Origin: Phyto melanocephala
Lineage: Eukaryota; Arthropoda; Insecta; Diptera; Rhinophoridae
Assembly: GCA_941918925.1 (NCBI GenBank)
Contig: OW799234.1
Location: forward strand, 84,766,497 to 84,830,496
Direction of reading: 5' to 3'
Length of the DNA: 64,000 nt
Part shown: in pieces, positions 33,536 to 43,516 of the stretch
How positions within the stretch are numbered: position 1 is the first letter of the stretch
Layout of the letters: every line of letters begins with the position of its first letter
Notes under the pieces: generated by a model
The model's database searches: none
Seen by the model: only the letters and a program-made list of their open reading frames with translations
Told to the model about the DNA's origin: nothing
Program-made: the position numbers and the translations under genes

Positions 33536-34276
33536 ATATGTATGCATATTAAAGACCTGCACAAGCATATTAAAAAATGCTTACAAGCAATCTCATGTGA
33601 AAAATGTGTGTGTTTTTTTGTTTTTCACTATAAAATACTTACTCGCAAAAATAATGTTTTGGGCTTTACAATCAATATATTAAAGGCTAGAACAACACTG
33701 AAATAGAATGACGTTAGAATATAATTAAGCTGAATCAGAACAAAGATTGAATATAATATTAAAACAGAAATAAAACATTCAAAGCATGTTTGAATGTTTT
33801 GATAGTAAACCTGGACCCAACAAAAACTTGCACAAACCCTTTATTTTTAATTTTCTGTAATGAGATGAGTTGACTTGTATGTATTTGAAAAATCGTTTCT
33901 AAAAAAGTTTTTTTTTCTCTTCAAACTGTCCTTAATGTTACTATTTAATAACACTGATGTTTAATATGTAGACTGTAATTGATATTTTTGCTTTGATTTA
34001 AAGTTTTTTTTATTTTCGCCTTTAATCAAGGCCATTTCATACAGTTAAAATTATCAGCCCAGCTGATGGGGAGGCATTTTATCAACATTTGTAGAATTCG
34101 CCTTGATTTCATTAACTAAAGCAGAGATGAAAAATGAGATTTTGGTTTCAGTATTAGGAAATTAACTTAAATGTACTTTTCCGATAATAAATGTATCAAA
34201 CTTATGTTTATTGTTGTTTTTGCAAAATTTATAATGTGTTTCACAAATTTTTATCCTTTTTTAGTGAATTTTTTTT
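33536..34276. other. AT-rich DNA, nothing recognised
   Basis: No gene, RNA or element supported. Confidence 0.5.
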
Positions 34277-34956
34277 TATACCCTTCACCTGTGGTGCACA
34301 AGGGTATATATAGCTTTGTCATTCCGTTTGTAATTTCTACAATTTTCATTTCCGACCCCATAAAGTATACATTTTCTGAAAGCTTATGAATAGAGGAGTC
34401 GATTAAGCCCTGACCGTCTGCCCGTCTGTCCGTGTGTTGGTTGAAATCAACTTTTAGAAGCAACTATATGTTCCTCAGATCTGTATATGGTATCAATCTC
34501 TTGGAAATATCCAGGAATGAATCGCTATTGAAATTCAGCACAATCGCCCAATAACTTTCTGAGATATGAGCAAAAAACCACGACCACCTCGTTTTTTTCA
34601 CAATTACAACAACAACATACATACATACATGTAAAAAACATACCAAACAAAAAAAATTACAAAAAAAAAAATATTAAAAATAAGAAAAAAATAATAAAAA
34701 AACTACAAAAAAAAAAATTTAAAAAAAAATTAAAAAAAAAATTTAAAAAAAAATAATAAAATATAAATAATATATTAAATAAAATAAAATTTTTTTGGCT
34801 CAGCTGGGATTCGATGCCACATTTATTCTAACGTGTACGTATGCACGTATTTTATATGAGATGAATGGTGATACAAACAATTGTTATTGCATGACTACAC
34901 GTTGTGAAGGGTATATAGGATTCGGCACGGCCGAATATAGCACTGTTACTTGTTTA
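34277..34956 (-). mobile_element. DINE-1-like type A with inverted internal segment
   Basis: On the given strand: the terminal hairpin CCCTTCACCTGTGGTGCACA/AGGGTATA, TTTGTCATTCCGTTTGTAAT, core, GAGTCGATTAAGCC, GTCTGTCCG, CGACCACCTCG, CAATTACAACAACAACATAC. Next to CAACAACAAC stand GTAAAAAACATACC and the A-rich block, and the tRNA-like motif (GGCTCAGCTGGGATTCGATG) lies next to the head side (ACGTATTTTATATGAGATGA). This is the flipped arrangement, shared with 31436 and opposite to 22590. It ends ATTCGGCACGGCCGAATATA..ACTGTTACTTGTTT. Confidence 0.9.
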
Positions 34957-36576
34957 AATTAAACATATCAAAATAAGTTTTCCATTCCTGTTATACGAAT
35001 TGGCTATGACAGAAAGTATCCCAGAAAAGTTGCTTTGCTTTATCTGTATGAATATGCTATGCCTTTTGACTTTGTTATTTTACTTTGTTTTAAGCTCACA
35101 AACACTAACAAAGCTACAAAGAAACACTTTTCAAGTTATGCTCAATATATTTTTGTAAGAGTAATGTTTTGTTATTTTTGTTTGCCCTAAAATTGAGAGA
35201 CTGGAAGTAGTATGAAATAAAACACACACCTTTTAGAACATTTTACGCAGCTCTTTATTTCATGCACATATAGCGTAGTTGTAATAGTGCAAATATGTTG
35301 ATATTTTTAATATAAATAAAAAGTATTAAATAAAACAGCAGTGACAACAACATCAATGAGAATAAAAACATAAATAAAATAAGAAAAAAATAAATAAACA
35401 TTCAAACATACGAGTGTTATTGTGTAATTGATGTTAACGACTAACGAAAGAAAATTAATTTAGTTGTAATTGAGTTACTTTTATACGTTTTTACAAAATA
35501 TTTCATACATAATTTTAATACATCAAAAAGGTTCATTATTTCTAAAGAAATTTATAATAAATTGAAAAATTTTATAAATGAGTTAAAGGCTCAAGGCAAA
35601 GGCCTAAATATTTATACATATGTACATACATTTAAATAAATAAATAAATGTAGGTATGTAGGTAAGAAATATATATATAAAATTAAGTAGGACACTTCAT
35701 ACATGAACATAAATAATTATTTACTAAAAATAGTATTATTTATAATGCTATAAGTTTTTTAGTTTATGGTTTCATATTTATTCAATTATTTTATAAAACA
35801 AATCTAATTTGAAATAATTGAAAGGATGACAAACTAAAAACGAATAAAAACATACGAATCCTATATATAATAATATTTATTACGAACATCGAACCAGTAA
35901 AAAAGTATTGATGACATGAAAACTTTATTCAATTTTAATAGACTAATCCTTCTAGTAACATTTCAGTTACCGATTGAATGATTCTGAAAAATTAAGTTCT
36001 TAAAACCAATTACTAAAGGTATGTATGTTCGCATTTTGGAAATATTTGACAAAACAAGCATTACCACTAAAATCTATTAAAAAAATAAATATTTTTTTTT
36101 ATTAAAAATTTTGTTTGTATTAAAACGAATTGCAATAGCGGTAAAACACAGACGATACAATGATGCACGATAAACTTAACTCCTTAATGATGAAAATATG
36201 AGTGTAGGAGACCATATCAAATCAATAGATCGCAATAGCTATAATACCCATACTGCGTTAATTCCCTGCTCTACATTGCATATACAGCATTAGTATATTT
36301 AATACCTTAAGATTGAGTAAATCACTAGCCGTCCAAGTGTTTGAAAAAAATTAGAAAAGGTCTAGGAATTTAGAACAAGCACGGCGTATCTCTTTATAGA
36401 CAACAAATAATCTATTGATAGTAGCAACAAAACAGCATGAAATAACTCGGAGTCCCATTAATGTTAATAAGTTTGACAAGAATGGCAACAAATAACAGCA
36501 CGAATGTGCTGAGAGTTCAAAGTGAACAGTTGGAATCTTTTTAAGCAAACGGAGAAGTTAAGCAACGCAATGGATT
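34957..36576. other. AT-rich DNA, nothing recognised
   Basis: A long AT-rich stretch with scattered ATAAATAAATAAA runs. No reading frame with a family motif. Confidence 0.5.
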
Positions 36577-38166
36577 ACACAGCCCGACAAAATTAAAAAA
36601 GATTTTTGCTTCTTTGAACTTATCAACTGATTTTAGTTAATTTGGGTGCGCTGAATTCAAATCTGTAATCTGTTTTACTATATCTGCTCTAGTTTTCATG
36701 ATATAGCTTTTTTATACCCTCCACTTTAAGTGAGGAGGGTATATGAGTCATAAAGTATCAAATTTTGTACTTAAGTATCAAATTTTGTGTGTTTTTGAAT
36801 ACATACACACATACATACAAGCGTTGACATTTTCGTTAACATGCTTGAAAATAAAATGTTTATATACAAAATGTAATTGTTTGTGGTGCTGCAATGGAAA
36901 AAAATCGTAAAAAAAATAGAATCCATTCGACCTCCACTCTGAAATTTTGAGGGAATGTTAAGAATGTATTAACCTTTAAGAAAATATTTTTTTCAGATTT
37001 TTCGACTTGTTCCAAGATTGTGGAAAACAGAAATTAAGTAAAAAAACCAAATTTTAATAATAAAAAAAAAATAATTTATAAAAAATAATATTTTTTTTAA
37101 AAAGAAGGTTCAAATACCTTTAAAATAAGGTATTGAACTTCAAAATCCATTCACTAGTTTTATAAAAACATTAGTTTAAATGTTGTCATGTCGGAAGATT
37201 TTTCACGATTTTGACGATTTTCAAATGCAAATAACTTTAAAAAAAAAATGTCTAATTTTTTTCACGAAACACGTGTAAAATATTTTTTAATGAAGACTTC
37301 GTTCTCAAATTTTGAAAGACATCGGAGACATCAAAGTAAATTTTTAGCAAAAATCGTACGGTTTGACATGGAATGACTCATATGTATCAGCTTGTCATTC
37401 CGTTTTTTCCGAAAATATTGAATTTTGTGTAATTGCTAGCTGATTAACGGGAATTTTATTTGTGTAATATTATTCAGAACGTTAGTTTTTCTTTTTGCAC
37501 TCCAATTGCATATCGGTATTTAGTTGCTTGTAAGAAGTGGTTTATTGCAGTTGGCAAAGTTTATTAAAAAAGTGTTGATCTAAATAGAAATAACTTCCAA
37601 TAGAAGATAGAATAGAGAGCCCAGAAATCATTTGGACAACTGTTACTTCTGTTTAGTGAGTATTTAGTGATTTTGATAAGACAATGACCGAAACTGAACG
37701 AAATGCGTGGACATCATTCGTGCAAGTTATAAAAAATGTCTTGGAAAATAATAAAGCTCCAAATTATGTTTAACTAATGGAGAATATGCTGGATAAGTTC
37801 AGAGACCTTGGCTGCAACATGAGTATTAAAATCCATTATTTGCACAGTCACTTGGACTGATTTCCCGAAAATTTGGATAATTTAAGCGAATGTTTCACCA
37901 AGATATCAAAATTATGGAGAATCGGTACCAGGGAAGGTAAGATACATATATAATGGCAGACTACTGTTGGAATTTGCAAAGAGACTCTAATTCGGCTGTT
38001 CATTCCAGATTTCTTCTTTGTTTTTTTTAAATTCCTATGGAAAAGTTTTACTTTTTAAATACTTAAAAAAAGCTATATCATGAAAACTAGAGCTGATAGA
38101 GCGCACCCAAATTAACTAGAATCAGTTAATAAATTCAAAGAAGCAAATTGAGTGTTGGCCTGTGTT
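36577..38166 (+). mobile_element. DNA element with long (about 110-bp) TIRs and a broken ORF
   Basis: The left flank (36579-36712: ACAGCCCGACA, TTTTTGCTTCTTTGAAC, GTTAATTTGGGTGCGCT, CTCTAGTTTTCATGATATAG) is matched inverted at 38069-38160 (GCTATATCATGAAAACTAGA, GAGCGCACCCAAATTAACTA, AAATTCAAAGAAGCAAA, GGCCTGTG). Inside, a + strand frame from about 37684 reads MTETERNAWTSFVQVIKNVL, a stop, then SIKIHYLHSHLD, FPENLDNLSE and a frameshifted piece ending near 38000. That motif order (LHFLHSHLxxFPENL, then RFHQDI) is familiar from repeated arthropod ORFs whose superfamily I cannot name. A DINE-type hairpin lies next to the left TIR. Confidence 0.65.
36714..36748. mobile_element. Isolated DINE-like terminal hairpin
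   Basis: TATACCCTCCACTT/AAGTGAGGAGGGTATA is the kind of hairpin that ends DINE-1 copies. It directly follows the left TIR of the long-TIR element. No core or (GTCY)n follows, so this is either an extreme truncation or another hairpin-ended family. Confidence 0.45.
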
Positions 38167-39146
38167 ATCGATCGAATTATTAATAATAGTCGTGAAGTAA
38201 ATGGTTAAAAACCCATCACTTTTATCGACAGACATATGGAATTGGAATACGTAGCTATTAGCCAGCCTTTGCAGATGTTTAAGACCTGGTTGAAATCTAG
38301 GATAATGCTAGTCAAAAATCCTACCTTAAGTACAAAGTTCGGATCGCAAATAAATGTTGATTATTTCACCTTTATAGTGGCCTTATGTAACCGTGAAAAT
38401 TTACTTTACAGCTGATATTAGCAAGATTTAAAAAGCAATAATAGAATGAGTAAGGATCCTAAGACAGCACTACATAAATTATTCTAGAGACTAAGAAGGG
38501 CTGGTTAAGAAGTCCATATTTTGGATATAAACTCCACCATTTAGAGCATCTTTTTGTGTTAAACCACAAGACAGATGAAGAGTAATGGGACAACCAAGGG
38601 CCAATTAAAAAGCTAGATGCATAAGATTTCCAAATATGGCAAAAGATATAGAAAAGTAATGTTTGGAACTTCAGCTATAGCGCCAAGGAAGTAAAAAAGT
38701 AATAGCATACACACACAAGTAACTTCAGTATGTGAAGTAAGATGACACTTTCTACTTCCGGCCATTCTTATGCAAAATCCATCCCACTTCCAGAGCTCTC
38801 ATTCAACGTTATAAACACATGGTGTCAAGTCTCATTTTGTGAAACTGTAAAATGGCATGACACGTAAAAAACTTTTCATTTATTAGATGTATCAATCAGC
38901 CTTCTGGTACATGTTGATTCCGGCCCCAAAAAGCATTAAGAGTACAGCATACACACTCTACCACGCTTAAGTTAAGAAAACAGTTTTGCATTTTCGAGCG
39001 ACTAAAGTCAGGCCTTGCTAATAACATTCTATCATGGCTTCTTTGAAAACCTGTTTTTTTTGCCATAGTTTGTTTCTCCATAGCGTTCATCGTGCATTCT
39101 GCGAATGTTGTCGATGGCAATTAATTTTCGTGTATTATGAAAATAT
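38167..39146. other. Moderately AT-rich DNA, unidentified
   Basis: Base composition is less skewed than the surroundings, with many short open stretches (for example one reading IDRHMELEYVAISQPLQMF near 38229). No catalytic motif or boundary is visible. It may be an old retroelement remnant. Confidence 0.35.
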
Positions 39147-40980
39147 TTTTATACCCGCCACCAAAAAAATGGTGGGGGTATATTCATTTTGTCATTCCGT
39201 TTGTAACACATCGAAATATCCATTTTAGGCCCCATAAAGTATATATATTCTGAATCAGGGTTTGATTTGATGACGATCTAGCTATGTCCGTCCGTCTGTC
39301 CGTCTGTTGAAAGCACGATAGAGGTCGCACCGAAAAAGCTAGGGGGCTAAAATTTTGCCAGAATCTTTCTTATAGACAAGGTTTGTTTGGTATTGAAAAT
39401 AAGCTAAATCGGAATATTAGGAAGAGAGTTATAGCTCGAAAAGCAAGAGTAGGTCGAAAAAACCGTGTCCTTCAAACATCGAATAAAATGGAATTGTGTC
39501 CAAACGCATTAACGTAGACTCATTAAACTTCAAATATATATTTCCTGAGTAAAAACAATATTCCCCAAAAATTATCTAAATCTATGCATTAGGAGAGGAG
39601 TTATCGATCAAAATGTACGAAAATTTATACCCCACAGTGTATTTTTCGGTATATTTAAAAACAAAAACGTCATAAAAGCAACAAAATTGAATGTACGTCT
39701 CTAAAATTTTGCACACTTTGCTTTTTGGTGAGACACTTTTTTGTGACGGAAAATCAATGTGCCACGCCCACTTTTACGCCCACCTCCCATATAACGTTTT
39801 ACCCAAAATTCATATAATTTCTCCATTAATATAGATTTTGGAATAATAAAGGGCTATATTGAAACACCTAAGTTGTACTCATTCGCAAAAACACATTTTT
39901 AAAAGCTCATAAAACCGCCAAAATTAGAGGTATCATGATCAAATTTGCTACGTATATCCTTCTAATCAATGTAATCGTTGTGCCAAAAAGTTTAGGTGAC
40001 ACGCCAACTTTTACGCCTACCTCCCATATAACGGTTTATCTTAAATTTCTCTATTGACAAAGTTTTTGGGAAAATAAAGGACTATATTGAAATATCTAAG
40101 TTGTATTTATTAGCAGAAACTTTATTGACGCGCCTACTTTAACGCCCACTTTCATTGAAAGACTACTTTTACAAAAGCATTTTAGTAGCATATCGAAGTT
40201 ATAAAGGGTGGTTAAATTTTAAGGACCGATGTTGAATTTAAATAAAATACAAATTATTTAGGATATTATTATTATTATTATTTCTTTTTGTAATTATAAT
40301 ATTTGTATGGTTCAATTATGTATTTAACAAAATATCAGCAAAATGCCCCCCCCCCCCCCATCCTTGGCGCCAATCCTCTATCTGATGGTCCAAATTTTCA
40401 ATGAAAATGTTGATGCTCAATTGTTGGGCATGATGATGAGTCGAGGTTGACTGCTCTTTTGCCCCATTACTGCAAAAGAACAGCAATGGTTCCCATTCAA
40501 CGAACTAAGAAGGCATTCACAGATTTTCTAACATTATATAAAGACCTGTTTTGCAGAAATTTAAATATTTTTTACAATTCTCCCGATTGTGGACGAATTT
40601 GAACGATTATTTTGATCAAAAGAATTACGAAGTGCACAAAATGCATTTTGATTTGAACGCCCATTTTTATAAAAAACCTGAATAACTTTAAAGCGTTGCT
40701 CATTTGCGTATCTTTCCACGGATCAAATTGAGTAAGTTTGAGATTGAGAAATGTCAAGTGAAATACAGAAAACAAATTTAAAGACTAGGTGTAGTTCACC
40801 TTCAACATGGGCCCTTAAAATTTAACCACCCTGTACAAAGAAAGTGATACATATTTTATTAAAAAGAGATTATTCCATAATGATTAACAAAATAATAAAT
40901 ATTGTGCTTTAAATGTACACAAAATTGGTGGTGGGTATAAAAGATTCGGCACAGCCGAATATAGTACTCTTACTTGTTTT
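39147..40980 (+). mobile_element. DINE-1-like type B, complete but interrupted
   Basis: Hairpin TTTATACCCGCCACC/GGTGGGGGTATA, TTTGTCATTCCGTTTGTAAC, the CCCATAAAGTATATATATTC core, GACGATCTAGCTATGTCCG and a short GTCC/GTCT run. The long body contains CACGCCCACTTTTACGCCCA units. After the nested mariner derivative come GGTGGTGGGTATAAAAGATT, the hairpin TTCGGCACAGCCGAA and TATAGTACTCTTACTTGTTTT. This is the only type B copy here with both ends. The end arrangement is what links the family to Drosophila INE-1, whose copies end in a comparable hairpin plus CTTGTTT. Confidence 0.9.
40204..40833 (-). mobile_element. Mariner-like deletion derivative retaining only the transposase N-terminus
   Basis: TIRs AAGGGTGGTTAAATTTTAAG and its inverse CTTAAAATTTAACCACCCTG are flanked by TA on both sides (40202-40203, 40834-40835). 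The sister DINE-1 at 643 has the uninterrupted site CGAAGTTATACAAAGAAAG, proving the limits. On the minus strand a frame reads ERYANEQRFKVIQVFYKNGR then SNQNAFCALRNSFDQNNRSN, the N-terminal helix-turn-helix start typical of this mariner group. The central and catalytic parts are gone. A run of 13-14 C lies at about 40346. Confidence 0.85.
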
Positions 40981-41362
40981 TTATAAATTAGAAATAATTA
41001 AATAATTTTCAAGTTCTTTAATAACTTTAAAGCGTTGCTCATTTGCGTATCTTTCCACGGATCAAATTGAGTAAGTTTGAGATTGAGAAATGTCAAGTGA
41101 AATACAGAAAACAAATTTAAAGACTAGGTGTAGTTCACCTTCAACATGGGCCCTTAAAATTTAACCACCCTGTACAAAGAAAGTGATACATATTTTATTA
41201 AAAAGAGATTATTCCATAATGATTAACAAAATAATAAATATTGTGCTTTAAATGTACACAAAATTGGTGGTGGGTATAAAAGATTCGGCACAGCCGAATA
41301 TAGTACTCTTACTTGTTTTTTATAAATTAGAAATAATTAAATAATTTTCAAGTTCTTTAATA
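40681..41362. repeat. Perfect 339-bp tandem duplication
   Basis: The block starting AATAACTTTAAAGCGTTGCT at 40681 is repeated at 41020 with an offset of 339 everywhere I compared. It covers the right end of the mariner derivative, the DINE-1 3' end and 40 bases of flank. No difference between copies was seen. The junction shows a short AATA microhomology. It is either a very recent duplication or an assembly overlap artefact. Confidence 0.9.
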
Positions 41363-41526
41363 TATTTAAAAACAAAAAACTCTTAAAACTAATCAATTAT
41401 AAAAATAATTTAATTCCTAACTTATAACAGAAATGGTACAATTTACATGTTTTAAAGCTAAATTTGGTTAAAACAACTTAGGCAGCTCAATAGGAAATGG
41501 ACACTCTAAAGTATTGTTTACACCCC
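41363..41526 (-). other. Probable 3' untranslated region of the transporter gene
   Basis: Downstream of the transporter stop codon on the minus strand. An AATTAAA variant polyadenylation signal lies about 110 bases after the stop (near 41410). No canonical AATAAA was seen nearby. Confidence 0.35.
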
Positions 41527-43287
41527 CTATTGATTTATTTCATGCATGATATTCTTTTGCTTTTCATGTCTACGTTCGGGCAGAAACCAACTCATCACGC
41601 AAACTAGAGAACAAATACCAAACAGGCTCCAGAAGACACCGTCACAGTAACTAAATAGCAATTGGCCCAAGAAATTACTGGCAAAAACTGCGCCTAAACG
41701 GCCCATCATCATTATGAAACACATGCCCATGGCATTAATGTTTGTGGGGAAAAATTCCATTGAAATTGTGCTGACTATACCAGCACAGTTGCCAACACTC
41801 ATTATCAGGTTCAGCAATATTACGGTCACATAGAAGTTGGTGCTCCAGTGTATCAGAATTATACATATTATTGCAATAATTAACCAAGCAACTGTAAAAG
41901 AATTTTGTTCAATTGAAGCATTTTATGGTTATGGCGACCGAACTCACTTATTATATTCTTTTTGCCAATGATATCAATAGTAAAAGCAAAAATGATATAG
42001 AACAGTGTAAAAACTGCACCCACCATCATAATGATCATAAAAGGAAATGTATCAATAATACCATTACACACATCGCTGTTTAAATCTGCACCAGTCTCCA
42101 TGTTTGTCAAAATATCACAGACATTATAGCCCAAACCATCCTTGGCTACCATTTCATTCAGAATTGTAGGGAACCTTAAAAAAATTAAAAAAAACAACAA
42201 TAATTATTATATAATTATTTGTAGAACGCCAACTATAGTCTTCATTAGTCTTTTAAACATACCACATGAAAATTCCTTGACATATGCCATAAATTATAAA
42301 CATAATGGCGCAAATATTTATAGTGTGTAGACACCGTTCGCGATAGAAAAGGGGAACAGTTTGACTCCAAATAAGCTTAAAAGCATCTTTAATGCCAGAA
42401 ATATTCGACAAACTGGCACCATTCGATTGCATTATAATTTTTTTTACAGGATAATCTGAAGCAGGAGATCCGGTATTCTTACTATAAATCCAGCGTAAAA
42501 TTTCCAAAGCACCATCATGATCCCCTTGAACCAAAACGTACTTAGGAGTCTCGGGCAAAACAAATAAACCTAACAAAGCCAGAAGTGAGAGGCCGGAATT
42601 GCCAATTAATAAAACACGCCACGAAGAGAACTTCATGCCACCCCAAAATATAGTCTCAATGTTTAAAGGTAAAACAAAGATGGCAACAGCTAGAAAGAGG
42701 GTGAGATTTAAATAAAATAAAAAGAAAACAACTTCATGTAGTAAAAATTTTTTAATCGAGAAAATAACACTTACCCGGCAAATATATCAAAGAAAAAGTC
42801 AGAAATACCGACAACAAAGTAACATGCCTTACTCTTGTCCTGTTGCCATGGAATTCTCCGCAAAAGCTGAACACACAAGCCTGGCCACCCGATATAAAGA
42901 AACCAGTTAAAAATCTAAACACAATCAACATCCAAATATTCACGGAAAACGATGATATTATTGTCGAAATCGAGGATAATATAAGAGCCATTCGCAGGGT
43001 ACGTACACGACCCCAGGTGTCGGCCAAAAAGCCCATAGCATGTGAACTCAGTACAACACCAAAGAATCCAGATGAAGCCAGTATTCCTTGTTCTGTTATA
43101 GACGCTATCAGATCACACTTCATAGAGGGTAAAATAATACTGACACACATGATTTCAACAATTACGGTCATGAAACAAATGCCACATACCAACAGCAATA
43201 TATAATGGAATTTACCCACTTTTACAAGTGTTACGGCTTCTTCATATGTGTGCGTGCGTTCGTGTAGTTTTGGGGGTTTTTCGAGAT
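41527..43287 (-). CDS. SV2-like major facilitator superfamily transporter, four exons, first exon missing
   Basis: Predicted to be a 12-helix membrane transporter of the SV2/organic-ion branch of the MFS; substrate unknown. Exons on the minus strand are 43287-42775, 42689-42263, 42174-41948 and 41891-41527, joined by GTAAGT, GTATGT and GTGAGT donors and AG acceptors, with phases 1, 2 and 1 all consistent. The frame is open for about 510 codons to the stop. Visible motifs: GFLADTWGRVRTLRM (residues 86-100, the loop 2-3 signature), RFLTGFFISGGQ with GEF in helices 4-5, PETPKYVLVQGD after helix 6, and EFFPTNINAMGMCFIMMMGR in the C-terminal half. The first exon here begins at an acceptor (TTGTTTATAG), so a short 5' exon with the ATG must lie above 43300. 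It was not identified. Length and motifs suggest an intact gene. Confidence 0.9.
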
Positions 43288-43516
43288 CTATAAACAAGAA
43301 AAATAATATTATTAGGCAATAACTCTTTACTTTTTTTTGACTTTTTTTTATTTTTTTAAACTAATTTTAAACTAAATTGTTTAAAAGCAACTTTTGCTCC
43401 AATTTTAAAAGCAAAATTAAATTTTATACTATTTTCGATATTGGCATACTCTTTCGTTTGAGCATCATCAGAAAAATACCAGAATAATTCAAAGCTCAGT
43501 CTAATAAATCAATATA
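43288..43516 (-). other. Intron or upstream region of the transporter gene
   Basis: AT-rich, ending in a splice acceptor used by the first recognised exon. An ATG at about 43468 on the minus strand opens a short frame but lacks a good donor, so the true first exon remains unplaced. Confidence 0.4.

Noticed and set aside
38167..38660. Possible retroviral gag or env remnant
   Set aside because: Some open stretches but no zinc knuckle, protease, polymerase or LTR could be recognised.
42843..43205. 120-codon frame on the plus strand
   Set aside because: Antisense shadow of the well-supported transporter exon on the minus strand.
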